64,000 nucleotides of DNA from JBDRMV01 sp043825615. GTDB taxonomy: Bacteria; CG03. How positions within the stretch are numbered: the first letter of the stretch is position 1; every line of letters starts with the position of its first letter. The notes under the pieces are model-generated. The model saw only the letters and a list, made by a program, of their open reading frames with translations. It did not search any database and was not told the origin of the DNA. Location: contig JBDRRS010000014.1 in NCBI GenBank assembly GCA_043825615.1, forward strand, positions 121,729 through 185,728, written 5' to 3'. A program made the translations under genes and the position numbers. This document shows, one piece after another, positions 1-15,000 of this stretch.

Positions 1-2
1 CG

Positions 3-3000
3 GGGGAGGCGCAGTGGCAGGGGAACGGGGTTGAGGTTTCCACGGCGCCGACAAATCAGCAGGAGATGGAAATAATCCGCGACGGGCAGGGCGGAGCAAT
101 TATGGTTTTCCATACAAATACCTATCCCCATGATATCCGGGCGCAGAAAATTGAAAGCAGCGGGGTTGTTAAATGGGCCGTAAACGGCGTTGATGTCTGC
201 GCCGCTGCCGGGAACCAGATGAACCCTGTTCTTTGTTCCGATGATTCGGGTGGGGCTATTTTTGTCTGGCAGGATGAAAGAGTAGGAGATTCGGATGACG
301 ATATTTATGCCCAGAGGGTAAACGCCGCGGGCGAACCCCAATGGACGGGAAACGGGGTTGTCGTCTCAACTCCTACATCAATACAGGAGTTCCCCGCCGT
401 CATCAGCGACGGCCTGAGGGGCGCGATTGTGGCATGGAGGGACTATCGCGGCGCCGACAGGGACATCTATGCCCAGCGTCTTGACGAGTTCGGCGACCCT
501 CAGTGGACTGCTAACGGTGTGATGATTTGCGGCGCGGCAGATACGCAAAGTCAGGTCCGCCTTTGTTCCGACGGCAACAATGGAGCCATTATAACCTGGC
601 AGGACTATCGCGACGGAAATTATGACATTTACGCACAAAAAATATCTTCCGACGGGTCTGTTGCGTGGATGTCTAATGGGATTGTGATTTCGTCGGCAAC
701 GGGCAGCCAGCAGGAGCCGGAAATTGTTAGTGACAAAAACGGCGGGGCAGTTATTACGTGGGAGGATTACAGGGGTCTGAATGGCGATATTTATGCCAAT
801 CACATAGACGGAGGCGGGAATAAAACGGCCAGTTGGGATTTTCATGGAAATGCAATCTGCGATGAAGCCGGTCAGGATCAGTTCAACCCTAAAATTGTCA
901 TGTCCGGCGAGAAAGCCATTATTACCTGGCATGACTATCGAACCTCCGGTGTTGCTGATATTTACGCTCAGCAGGTCAACGAATCCGGGGCTACCCAGTG
1001 GCAGGTCAACGGTGTTGAGGTCTGCACCGCGACCAATAATCAGGAATACCCCGCGATTACCGAAGACGGCACGGACGGAGCCATAATCGCCTGGCAGGAT
1101 TTGCGAGGCGGGACAACCGTGCACATTTATTCCCAGCGTCTCAACTCCGCCGGCGAGAGGCAGTGGGGCACCTTCGGGGTGGCGGTCTGCACTGCGGCCA
1201 ACAGCCAGGTAAAGCCGAAAGTGGCGGTTGCGGGGCCCGCGCAGGCGATAATTGCGTGGGAGGATTACAGAACGGATTATGATATCTATGCCCAGAAGAT
1301 GAAGGATACCGAATATGTACCTCCTCCTCCGACGGTAACGCACATTTTCCCCCAATCGGGGACGAATGACGGCTATATATGGGACGTGGCTGTTTACGGC
1401 GCAAATTTTAAGCCGGGGATGATGATAAAACTGCAAAAAAGCGGCTCGGCGGACATTGTTGGTGAAAACATCTTCGTTGACGGCAGCGGGTATCGTCTTT
1501 CCTGCGAATTTGATTTAACGGATAAATCCACGGGGACGTACAACGTTTTTATTGACGTTGAAGGGTCGTCCGCAATTCTTAAGACGGCGTTTACCGTCAA
1601 TGAGAAACTTCCTGAAATGATAAAATGGATAACAAAAGTAACTTCTGCCGCCGTCGGCGGTATGCAGGAAACGGCATACGGCGACGGGGACAATGACGGG
1701 GATTTGGAAATATACGGCGCCTGCGCAGACAAGTATCTTTATAAGTTTGAGTGGAGCGGGAGTTCATGGACAAAAGTTCAGATGGCAGATGCGGCTCCAA
1801 ATATATTAAACGGTGTTTGTGTCGGGGACGGGGATAATGACGGCAATAAAGAGGTTTATTCCGCCAGTGCGGGCGGGTATCTTTATCAATACAGGTGGTG
1901 GGGTTCATCCTGGACGAATATAAGTATGAGCAGCGCGGGTGTTAGTATGACGGATGTCGCTGTCGGGGACGGCGACTGGGACGGAACATTGGAAGTTTAC
2001 GGAGCAAATACGGACGGAAATCTTTATCAGTATTGGTGGACGGGTTCTTCATGGAGCATCGTTAATATGGGCGGCGTCGGCGTCCAGTTAAACGGCGTCT
2101 GCATCGGAGACGGAGATAATACCGGTGAACTGAAGGTCTATGCCGCCTGCAACGACAACCGCCTCCGCCAGTATCAATGGACGGGGTTTTCCTGGGCGGG
2201 AAACGATTTGCCCTTCGTTGCTAATACGCTGAACAGCGTCTGTATCGGCGACGGGAACAACGACGGTAATTTTGAGGTCTATGGCGCCTGCGCTGACGGA
2301 TGCCTTTACGAATACAAGTTCATAAATCCGGGATGGAATACGGCGAATATGGGCGGTTCCGGCAGCAAGAGCGATGTTTTTGTCGGGGACGGGAACAATG
2401 ACGGAGAATTGGAAGTGTACGGCGCGGATTCAACCTTTGCGGGGCAAAAGATTTTTCAGTATAAATGGAACGGGTTGAATTACACACAATTCGGGATAGG
2501 GTCGGATGTGGCAACCGCGATGAACGGGGTCTGCGTCGGCGACGGGGATGACGACGGCAAGATAGAAGTCTTCGGCGCGAATACCGACGGGAAAATTTAC
2601 GCGCTTAAACCGTATGAAGGTATTCCGCCGTATTCAATATCAACTCTTCAGGCGGCGCCGGGCGCGCAGATAAAACTTACCTGGCTCGCCCCCGGCGATG
2701 ACGGGACAAACGGTCAGGCGTCTTTTTACAACATAAGATATACGACTTACTCCCCGTTTATGTGGGAGAACGCGACGGTGTGGAAATCGTCAATGGCAAC
2801 GGGCGGGCCTTCCGGGACGCAGGAGACGGAAACGGTCACGGGACTAAAGCCACGAACCACGCATTATTTTGTAGTGAGAGCATACGACGACGTTCCGGAA
2901 CCGAACTCCTCGGATTCAACATTTGAGTCCACCGTTTCAGGAAGTTTTGTTGATATTTTAGCAGGGTTAACCGGTGTAGAGTATGGTAGTATCCAGTGGG

Positions 3001-6000
3001 GCGATTATGATAATGACGGGGATTTAGACCTTGCAGTGAGCGGTTATGATGGAACAAACAACAGGTTAATAATCTATAGAAATGACGGAGGCGGAAGTTT
3101 TATAAATGCGAGTGAGCCAATGGGAGCAAATGTCGGTGTATATATGAGCAGTATCCAGTGGGGAGATTATGATAATGACGGTGATTTAGACCTTGCAGTG
3201 AGCGGTTATGATAGTTCAAACTACAAAAGATTAATAATTTATAGAAATGACGGCGGCGGAAGTTTTATAAATGTAAGCGAACCTATGGGAGCAAATGTCG
3301 GTGTATACTGGGGCAGTATCCAGTGGGGTGACTATGATAATGACGGGGATTTAGACCTTGCTGTGAGCGGATTGGATGGAACGAACAGAAGGGTAATAAT
3401 CTATAGAAATGACGGAGGCGGAAGTTTTATAAATATAAGCGAGCCAATGGGAGCAAATGTCGGTGTGCGTTATAGCAGTATCCAGTGGGGCGATTATGAT
3501 AATGACGGTGATTTAGACCTTGCAGTGAGCGGTTATGATGGAATAAACAGAAGATTAATAATTTATAGAAATGACGGAGGTGGAAGTTTTGTAAATGTAA
3601 GCGAGCCAATGGGAGCAAATGCAGGTGTATATCGGAGTAGTATCCAGTGGGGCGACTATGATAATGACGGTGATTTAGATGTTGCTGTTGCAGGAAGTAC
3701 TGCAACCACTGGGGTAAAGTATTTCAGGATATATAAATCACTTGAAGCGCAGTTTGATAATGAGAATTCAACGCCGACCGCCCCTGCCGGGCTTTACGGG
3801 AATTTTGACAGCGGGGTTCTGGAACTCAGGTGGGGCGACGGGGTGGATGATAAGACGCCGAAAAAAGGTCTTTATTACAGTGTCCGTGTAGCGACAAAGT
3901 CAATAACGGATGATTTGGAAAGCTGGATTGTTTCGCCTTCAACAGGAGCGGGAGCAAGTCCCTTTATGGGCAATTATACGCATGGTTTTGCAATAGCCAA
4001 ATCAACCCAGCCGGGTTTAAACCTCAAGGAAGTAGTTGAAAATACAACTTACTGGTGGCAGGTAAAAACGATTGACGCCGGATTAAAAGCAAGCGCGTGG
4101 TCAGCCCAGCAGTCAACGGTTCCCAATCAGGCGCCCGCAAAGATTACGGCTTTGACCGTAAATCCCGGGCAGTATGTCGGAGACATTTATCTCCGGTGGA
4201 CAGCGCCCGGCGACGACGCAAGAGACGGAACAGCCCAGTATTATGAAATCAAATATTCTTCAAAAGGAACAATTGACGACAAACCAAAATGGGATAATGC
4301 GATTGTGTGGAAAGCGTCGCGACCTGTTACGGGTCTTGCCGGCAGTTTTGAAGAGGAAGTAATTACCGGTCTTGAAGCAGGGACAACTTACTGGGTTTGT
4401 ATTCAGACGAGGGATGAAGTGCCGAATTATTCGGATATTTCAAATTCTCCGGGGAACTATGCATACGACGGAATAAAATACTGGACTGGAAATAAGAGCA
4501 GCAGCTGGAGCAACGGCGAGAACTGGTATCCTCTCGGGATTCCCATTTCTTCTGATAGCGTGGTTATAATTTCAAGTATTCCATTTAGTCCATCTCTTGA
4601 TTGCGATGTTGATATTTCTTCGTTCACGATATTAAAATGGGGTTTTAGTTTAAGTGCAGGTACACATACGATGTATGTTTCCGGTCACTGGACAGATACG
4701 GGAAATTTTATTATTGGAACATCAACGGTTGTTTTTGACGGGTCAAGCGGGCAAAATATAGGACCCAGTAAATTTTATAATTTTACGGTTAACTCCTCTT
4801 CTAAAGTAGTTGTGTACGGAACGCTTGATATTTACGGGGATTTCTCTCTTAACAAAGGAACTGTAACTCTGCCGGGAGGGATGCCTCAATATCTTGCGGG
4901 TGATTTTAACAGAGCGGTCGGCACTTACATAAGCGGCGCTGAGGAAAGCGATTTCGACGCGGAAATTATTTTTGACGGGACAACGGTTCAGACAATAAAT
5001 TCCGCGATAGACCCTCTGGAGTTCAATTGGATTGCCTTTACGGTTAATTCTTCAAGCGAAGTCAGGACTAATAACAATCTGAATATTTACGGTGACTTCA
5101 CTCTTTTTGCGGGAACATTTTTTGCGGGAAACTACGAGCACAAAGTTGAATTGGACTGGACGCAGACGGGAGGTAATTTTAAGGCGGAAGGAAGCACTGT
5201 AACTTTTATCGGGAGCGAAGTCCAGACAATTTCAATCAGCATTGACGGCGGCGCATTCGGCAGTTTCTTTATTGATTCATCCTCGGAAGTTATTGCGGAA
5301 TGTGATTTAAATATTGACGGGAACGTTGAAATTTCTTCAGGCGTCTTCAAGCCGGGAGATAATACGCATACTGTCGCGGGGAACTGGACGCAGACAGGAG
5401 GAACTTTTCAGCCGTCATCAGGGACGATAAATTTTGACGGAACCGCAGAACAACAGGTTTCCCAGTTTTCCGACGGTTCATATTTTAATAATCTCTCAAT
5501 CAGCAGCGGGATAACAAAGGTGCCTGTGAACGGTTCAACAGTGACCGTCAAGGGTAATTTGGAGGTGAACATCGGCGGCCGGCTGCAGACTAATGATTCC
5601 GGGCGGCTTTATCTTGAAGATGACCTGATATTTAACGGAGACAGCGATTCCAACAGCAATGTGACGCTGGAGATGAACGGAACTAACCTTCAGAGTATTT
5701 CGGGTAGCAGTGCGCTGAGCGCTCTTCCCTTATTCAAAGTGAACTCGTCAAGCGAGGTTTATTTGAATAAATCCGGTTTGATTTCCATGGGGCTAGAAAT
5801 TTCTTCGGGGGTTTTAAATGCCGGTTCGCAGGCTATTACGGTGCAGGGAAACTGGTCACAGTCAGGGGGAAAATTTGAAGCGGGAACAAGCGCTGTAATA
5901 TTCCGGACAGGAACCAGTGAAGTTCAAACGCTTGCAGGAAACCCATTCAACAATTTTCAGGTCGGCTCGTCGCCGAGTTTAAAATGCACCCTCACAGCAA

Positions 6001-9000
6001 ACAGCGACCTTGATATTGACGGGAGTTTGACAATTTCTTCGGGAACTTTCAGCGCCGGCTCGTCAACAATTACAATTGCCGGAAACTGGACTGAAAACAG
6101 CGGTCAGACATTCGACGGCGGAACGGGTCAGGTGGTTTTTGACGGAATTAATCAGAGTGTTAATGCGGTTTTAGGGAGCAGTTTTAATAATTTCTATGCA
6201 ACGGCAAGTTGGATTGGAGTAAATTCATCCCTTGATATTAACGGAGAGTTTAAAATAGGCGGCGGCGTATTTACTCCGGTAGCTTCAACTTATACCGTGG
6301 GCGGGAATTGGGATAGCAGCGTCGGCGCCTTTCAGCCGCCTGCCGGCGTAACGATTGTTTTTGACGGGGTCTCGCCAACAATTAATCTCGGGGCAGGAAA
6401 CTATTTTAATAATTTGACAATAAATGTTTCAGGAACTGCCGCCGCATCAACTGCCCTTGACATAAATAATAATTTCCTGCTTCAATCAGGAACATTTGAC
6501 CCGCAGAGTTCTACTCACACAGTGAGTGGGAACTGGGACGATTCCGGCGGGTCATTCACGCCTGCGGCAGGAACAATAAAATTTAACGGCACCGGTTCTG
6601 ATTTAAAGTCGGGAGGTTCAAATAATTTTTTCAATCTCGTTATCAGCAAAACGGCGGGAGCGGATACTTTAACCGCCGCCAGTCCCATTGACGTAAACAA
6701 TAATTTGACCTTAACGAGCGGAACATTCGATCCGGGGGTCTATACGCATACCATCAGAGGGGACTGGGATGATTCCGGTATAATTTTTAAACCGTCTTCC
6801 GGAACAATTGTTTTAGACGGCTCCGGTCCTTCAATAAAGCAATCGGCGGGCAACAGTTTCCATAACCTTTACGTAAACGTTTCCGATACCGCTTCGGTGA
6901 GAACCGATATCAAGATAAATAAAAATTTATCCGTACAGTCGGGCAGACTTAATTTGGGTGATTGGAGATTTATCACGGTTTTAGGTTCGGTTACGGTTGA
7001 ATCAGGGGGTGTCCTCTTTTCTTCCAACAACGCCAGCATAAAAATCGGGACGGAACTAATTTTTGAAAACGGTTCCTTCTTTGATGTCGCAGGCGGGACG
7101 AATGCTTACACTACTATCACCAGCACAAACCCGTCAATTGCATTTTACAGGTTCGTATCTTCGGGAACTTTAGATATTGACGGGCTTATTTTGGAATCCT
7201 GCGATAAAAACGGACTGATAATTTCTACCGGAACGATTGCCGGACTTAAAAATGTGAAATTTCAGAGTTTGGAAAACGGCGCGGTTGCCCTTCCGGTTTA
7301 TCTTGCTAGCGGGAATTATGAATTTGAAAATGTTTCGTTTGACAATTCAATCTCAACAAATGTGAGAGTTCCCGAAGGTTCCGGAATTACGGAAATTCTT
7401 ATGAAAAACTGTTCAGGGGCTAAATCGGGCTGGGAATACGAAGAAGACCCGGATTATGCGGTTAAGTGGGGAGGAACCCTGCCGCCGAATGCAATATCTA
7501 ATTTAACCGCATTAACGGGAGACATTGAAGGGGAAATAAAACTTTCATGGACTGCCCCGGGAGACGACGGAACCGCCGGAAATCTTGACTCCTATCCCGA
7601 AGGAAAGTACATTGTAAAATATGCGACATTTCAGATAACTTCCGCAAATTTCTATGATTCAAACATTTCCACTTTTTCGCAGTCGGGGAGTCCGGAAAAT
7701 TCTAAAAATGATGAAGGCCCGCATACAATTACGGGTTTTACGCCGGGAACAACTTATTATTTTGCGATAAAGGCGCAGGACGACATCCCGAATACTGCTT
7801 CGTGGTCAACCGACGGGGTTAACGCAAAGAATTCCGCCTGGGCGCAGTGGGACGTGACTGAACCCGGCGCAATTACCGGTTTCACCGCTGTTCAGGCGGA
7901 GCAGATATATCTTCAATGGACCGCCCCCGGAGACGACGGCTACAGCGGGAATCTTGACGGCGTCTTTGAAATAAAATATTCTTCAGATAGTCTGATGAAT
8001 CAGACCGCTACAATCACTTTATCAACTTCCTGCTCACAGGGAGCAAACATTAGTTATATGGTAACGGGTTTAATTCCCCGGACAACGTATTATTTCACCA
8101 TCAGGACTGCCGATGAAAGAAATAACTGGTCGGTGACGAAGGGAACGCCCTCGGCGGTTTCCGGAAGTTTTTATGATGCCGGGCAGAATCTTCCGGGCCT
8201 TGCCGGCGCGTCCTGCGCCTGGGGCGACTACGACGGCGACGGCGACCTTGATCTGGTTCTAATCGGCTGGACAGGAACTGAACGGGTTTCAAAAATTTAT
8301 GAAAACAGCAGCGGAGTCCTGAATTTCAAACAGAACTTAATACCCCTCTTATCGACAGGTTCTCTTGCCTGGGGCGACATTGATAGGGACGGCGACCTGG
8401 ATTTGGCTGTCTGCGGAGATGACGGGACAAACAGAAGATTCATAATCTATAAAAATGACGGAGGAAGTTTCAGCAATGTCCAGGAGCCGATGGGTGCGGC
8501 GGACGGTGTTTCAAACGGCTCTCTCTCATTCGGCGATTACGACAACGACGGGGATGTGGATATTGTAATAACCGGCGAAGACAACTCAAGCGCGAAAATT
8601 TCAAGAATTTACGAGAATGCCGACGGAACATTCACCGAAGACACAACAGCCGCCGCGTCGCTGGAAAAGGTGATGAACGGTTCGGCTGTTTTCGGCGACT
8701 ACGACAACGACGGGGATTTGGATATTGCCCTTTGCGGCCGTACGGACAGCGGAAGGGTCGTTGAATGGTATAAAAATACAGACGGAGTTTTTTCCGCTGA
8801 CGCGAATTCTGAAGGCGTGGAGAAGGGTCAGATTGCTTTCGGCGACTATGATAGCGACGGGGATTTGGATTTAGCATGGAATGGAACTACCGACGGGTCT
8901 GCTGCCGGAGCGGTGACAAGGGTCTATTGGAATAACGGTCTCGGTGTATTCGCTTTTAAAAAGGGTCTTGAGGGCGCGTATTACGGTTCTCTCGCCTGGG

Positions 9001-12000
9001 GGGACTGCAATAATGACGGGAAACTGGATTTAATCAGCAGCGGGTTATATACCGATGGAGAAAAAAAGACAATAGTTTACCGGAATACCGGAGGGGATTC
9101 CCCGTTTGCATTGCCGGAAGTAGAAGGTCTGTTAGGATTTAGCAACGGTTCTCTCGCCTGGGGTGATTTTGACAACGACGGTGATTTGGATTTAATCAGG
9201 TGCGGAAATACTGATTACGGATACAGGTCTTCGGTGATGAAAAACGTTGAAGCGGATGCGGGGTGCGGGGATAATGTAAATAGCGCTCCTTCCTCTCCGA
9301 CGGGTTTTAATATGACTTATGCGGAAGAAGTTTTAACATTAACCTGGTCGGGCGCCTCTGACAGCGAAACGGATTCAGACGGTCTGTATTACAATATCAG
9401 GGTCTCGACGGTTGAGGTTTCATCGTCGGTTGTCAGCGGCTGTTACGGGACGCCTCTTATGGGAAATTACCTGAGGCCGGCAACGGGTCTTTGCGCCCCG
9501 GGGATTAAATTAAAAAATGTTACCGAGAATGCGACTTATTACTGGTGGGTTCAGACGATTGACGCGGGTCTCAGAGCGGGCGCATGGTCAACAAAGCAGT
9601 CAACCGTTCCGAACCAGTCACCTGCCGCGGTAACAAACCTTTCGGCATTAGCGGGAACAACCGAAGGAACTGTAAAACTCTCCTGGATTTCTCCCGGCGA
9701 CGACAACCTTACCGGAGGCATCGTAAACGGAAAATGGGAAATAAAGTATTCTTCAAAGGCCGATTTTTCGTCCTTGCACTTTATCATTTTATCAACGAGT
9801 TGTTCCGTAGGTTCTTTCCAGACGCAGATTGTAACGGGTCTGACGGAAGAAACAACTTATTATTTCAGGATGAGTGCGGGCGATGAGGTTCCGAACTGGT
9901 CCGAATTATCCAACAATGCGACTGCCTGGGCGATGTATGACAATATTCCTCCGGCAAAAATCACCGACCTAACCGCCCAGCCGGGAGAGCAAATTCTGTT
10001 AACCTGGTCTGCTCCCGGCGATAATGGAAACGCAGGCGCATTGGATTCCGGAAGTGGATACTATATTCAATATTCAACTTATGGCGTTTTCTGGTCAACC
10101 TTTTCGGCACAGATTCAAATGGACGCCTCGGGAGATGAGCCGGGCGTCTTGAAATCAACTTCAGTTTATCTTTCTCAGGAAACAACTTATTATTTCCATA
10201 TATGGACGCATGACGAAATTCCAAACTGGGGAGAAGTTTCCGACGGGACGACTGCATGGTGTTATATTCCGCCTGCGGCAATAACTTCTCTTTCCGCCCT
10301 GACAGCCGGAACGGAAGGCGGAGTGAATCTCACCTGGCTCGCTCCGGGAGATGACGGGACGGTCGGAATTTTGAAATCGGGAAGCGAGTATTTTATACAG
10401 CATTCAACTTACAATATTTCGTGGTCAACCTCTGATGCCCAGATCCAAATGGATGCCTCGGGCGACGCGCCGGGTATCTTCAAATCAACTTCTGTTTATC
10501 TTTCTCAGGAGACAACTTATTATTACCGCATCTGGACTCGCGATGAGATTTCAAATTTTAGTGAACTTTCAAATGGTGCCACTTGCTGGGTTAACATTGC
10601 TCCCGCAGCGATTACGACTCTTTCCGCCGTTGCGGGATTATCCGAAAGTGAGATAGACCTCTCGTGGCTGGCGCCCGGCGACGACAACCTTACCGGAAAC
10701 CTTGTGAATGGAGAATTTGAGATAAAATATTCCTCCGTCTCCGCCTTAGTTCCGTATTCTCTTATTTCCTTATCCACTTCCTGTTCGGCCGGATCATCGC
10801 AGGCACACACTGTTACGGGGTTAATTCCCTCTGCTACATACTACTTCGGAATCCGTACGGCGGATGAGGTGCCGAACTGGAGCGGAATTTCAAACGGGGC
10901 TACAACCTGGGCTCAGGATTTGGTCCCTGCTTCGCCTCAGAATTTGACGGCGGTTGTCGGCGCCGGGGAAATTCAACTTAATTGGTCGGCAAACACGGAA
11001 ATGGATATTAAGGGTTACAAAATTTATTATGATACGGACACATCGGGAGAACCATACGACGGAACATCTATCTCAACACCATCTCCGATTTTTGTTTCCG
11101 GAAAGAATACAACATTTTTCGACCTTATAGGTCTTGAATGGACGACCTACTGGCTCAGGTTAAAGGCGGAAGATAATACAGGACATCTGAGTGATTATAC
11201 GGAGGAAATTTCTACCCGTCCGAACCCGACGGTTCCTGCCGCCCCGACAACTTTTACAGGTTTAGCCGTTTCAACATATTCAATAAAGTGGTCGTGGACG
11301 GACAATGCAAATAATGAACAGGGATATAAAATTTATTCGGATACAGGCGTTTTTAAAGACGGGCTGAACCCTGACACGACATACTGGCTTGAGGAAGGAC
11401 TCACCGCAAACACTTCTTATTATCGCTACACAGAGGCGTATTATCAGTCGTACGCGTCATCTTCAAACGTAAAAATCAAATATACTCTGGCGAATATACC
11501 CTGGGTCTTGACGTTAACAGAAGCGACGACAGAGCAGATAACCCTGACCTGGAACGGCGACGGGAAGGACTACTGGACACAGATTAGCGCGGATAACATC
11601 ACCTACACGGATTTACACGGAGCATGGCAGGTGGAGACCTCGACATTAAGCAAAGGGCTGACGCCGAATGTTACCATGTGGTATAAAGTAACGGCGAGGA
11701 ACGGTGACGATGAGCCGGCGGATTATTGCTTACCGGCATCCACCGCCACCCTTGCAAATCCTCCGGGGATTCCTGCCCAGCCGTTTACGAACATAAGCAC
11801 ATATACAATTACCGCAAACTGGTCGGCGAATGATAATTCGCCCGCTACGGAATATTATGTTGAATGTTCAACCGGCGACGATTACAGTGTTGTCGCTGAT
11901 TCTTCCGAATGGATAAGCGCGATGAATCACACCGCTGCAAATCTGTCTGCGAACACTTCGTATTATTTCAGGGCGATGTCAAAGAATTATTCCGGCATCG

Positions 12001-15000
12001 TTACGACATGGACGGTTCTCGGAACAAAATGCACATTACCGACGGACCCTGTTATATGGTGTACTTCCGGTCATACGGACGATGGGAAAAGTAATGTTGA
12101 GGTTTTTACCGCGAGCGCAACCGCCGTATGCGATACATTCAGATATTACTGGGGCAATCAACAGAATAGTGCGCCGGATACCGATTGGAACGGTTCAACA
12201 ATCACAAAAACCTGTTCCGCCGACGGGCACTGGTATTTCAGGTTGATTTCGCGTAATTTCGCAGACGACCAGAGCGTTTCCACGGACACGTTCCATATTG
12301 ATTACAACGGAACAAAACCGAAAGTTGAGCCATCGGCGGTTGCTACTGGGACAAACACCGTGAACATCACATATAATGAGGCGGTGAAAAAAGAAAATTC
12401 GGCGAATCCCGGCGATGCGCTGAATCAAAATAATTATTTTTTAAGTCCGTATCTTGAAATCAGTTCAATAACCTGTGTTTCGGGAAATACGTTTGAAATT
12501 AAAACGTCAACGGAACAGGTGGTATCTACGGAATATATGATTTCCGTTTCAACGAATGTTGAAGATGAGTATGATAACCCAATTTATTACACGTATTTTG
12601 CGACGGCGACTTTCAATAGCTGGGGAGAAAACGATGCGCCGTGGATTGTCGCTTATTCAACGGAAACGAGAACCGACGGAACGAAGAGGGTTGAAGTTTA
12701 CGCCGTGGTGAACGACACGAACGACCATCAGTGCCAGTTAAAGGTTGAGTACTCCACGACGAATGAATCGGGCCCGTGGGCGAAATGCACGATACAGGCG
12801 GGAACTGTTGACGCCCGTTACGATGATTCGGGCGGGGCGCCCGACGTGGACAACGGCGCTGATTTCCAAATCGGAGCCAGCGCCTCAAAAAGAATTGTCA
12901 CTTCTTTCGGGGAGAACGGCTGCACATTTTACTGGCAGCATGACTCCGATTTAACAGCAGAGACAACCGCTTATATAAAGTTGAGTGTAAAAGACGTTAT
13001 CGGCGACTCCACCACGGTAATAACTTCTAACGTCGTGATAATAGATAATGTTTCACCGTCAACGCCGACCTGGGTTTCCTGTGTTGCAGTGTCAACCTAC
13101 GGAATAACTTACACCGCAAATGAGTGCAGTGATAAGAACGGACCTGTTCAGTACTATTTTGACGGTGACAGAACTTACGACTGGTCTTCGTCAAGTTACA
13201 CGACTTTCAGTGACCTGCTGGCGAATACTTCGTATGCAATCAATGTTCAAGCGAAGGATTATTACGGGAATGTGTCCGGTATTAGCGATAGCACTTTTAC
13301 TTATACGCTTGCAAACGCGCCGGAAAACGCTTATGCTCTTCCAAAAACAACTTACAGCATTACCTGGAACTGGTCTTCCGGCGGAGCGCAGGAGAAATTT
13401 TATGCATGGGAAATTCAAAAATCAACGTACTCAGGCTGGATAACAAAAAGTTCATGGACTGAAACCGGTCTTTCCGCAAATACCTCTTATACGATGTTCG
13501 TAAAAGCAAGAAACGGGAACTTGATTGAAACATCGTCAATTACCGCTTTTGCTTATACGGATATTGAAACGCCTTCGGGAGTCGGGTGGGTCAGTGTTTC
13601 CACGTGGTCAATAACAATGAAGAGCGCAAACGATTTTACAAATCTTTCCTCAACCGGCGGGGTTTATTTTGATTTTGTTTCGGGTCCCCCCGGCGGCGAC
13701 GACTCTGTCTGGCTGGATACAAACACATATACCGATAACGGGCTTCTGGAAAATTTTCAGTACACCTATAAAATTCAGTCAAAGAACGGCGAGGATGAAA
13801 CAACGGGCTGGTGCATTGATGCGAGCACATACACTGCTCTTAATCCGCCGGAAGATAATGAATTATCTTTTACCGTTTTTTCATCTTCCATCATGCCGGC
13901 CGTAAGTCCTCCGCCGAACCAGAGCGCCGGTTTAACAGGCGCCGTTTTTGAAATTGTTACGGACGGAGGAAACGGGGCCGGTTTTGTTTCAACAGGGACG
14001 TATTTTTATGCCGATGAGGGCTTGACGGAAAACACGACTTACGGTTATCAGGTCTGTTATAAAAACGGAGATGGGGCGGCAACTTCATTCACAAATGAAA
14101 AAATAACGCATACTTTGTGCAACGAGCCGGGCGGTTTTGTCTTTTCCGATTCGTCAAGCACGTTCCTGACGATGACGGTTGATACGTTTACTAATCACTC
14201 CTGCGGCCAGGCGGGATATTTATTTGAATGGAGCAGCGGGGAGAACGGCTCAAGTAGAACCTGGGCGGCGGGAGCCAGTTCTTATACGGACGTCGGTTTG
14301 AGCACGAACACCGCCTACGCTTACAGGGTTTATTACCGCAATTACGACGGGGTTATAACGGACTGCATAGAGAGGTCAACATATACTCTTGCCGTAAACC
14401 CTCTTGCCGGCGCATTTGCGGATATTTTTATCTCAAGTATAGCAGTTAACTGGTTTGCGAACGGAAATCCTTCATGGACGTGGTACACCGTTGAATGTTC
14501 AAGCATCTCAGCCGGCGGCAGTATATTCGGTTCGTCCGTCACGCTTAACACAAGCGCCGTATTCGGTTCGCTTGACGCCAATGCCACTTATTATTTTCAG
14601 GTAAAAGCGGAAAACGGAAATGGCGTAGAGACCGGCTATGTGATTTTAGGTGCGACTTCAACGCTTGCTAATCCGCCGGTAGATGCAAACCATTCTTCCA
14701 ATACGGCAACATCAATTAACTGGCAATGGAAATCAGGCGGGGCGGAGAAGGAATTCTGCGCTTCAACCTCAACGACATTCTCTCCGAATTCCGGCTGGAC
14801 AAATGCGACGTACTGGTACCAGACGAATTTGAGTACAAATACGGGTTATACCTGTTATGTGAAGGCGAGAAACTATAACGGTATTGAAACATCAACGATT
14901 TCCGCAATCGCTTACACCTCAATTGAAATGCCTGATTCTCTCGCCTGGCTGACGGTCAACGCCGCGTCAATTGCGATGGAGGCGTTGAGTTCTTTTTCAA

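Noticed and set aside
378..1436. 352-residue minus-strand frame opposite the first giant gene
   Set aside because: It mirrors the repeat codons of the sense gene, has no ribosome site, and its sequence shows the arginine/isoleucine bias of an antisense shadow.
2991..3760. CRISPR-like regular spacing
   Set aside because: The whole unit repeats, in frame, inside a coding region; there are no unique spacers.
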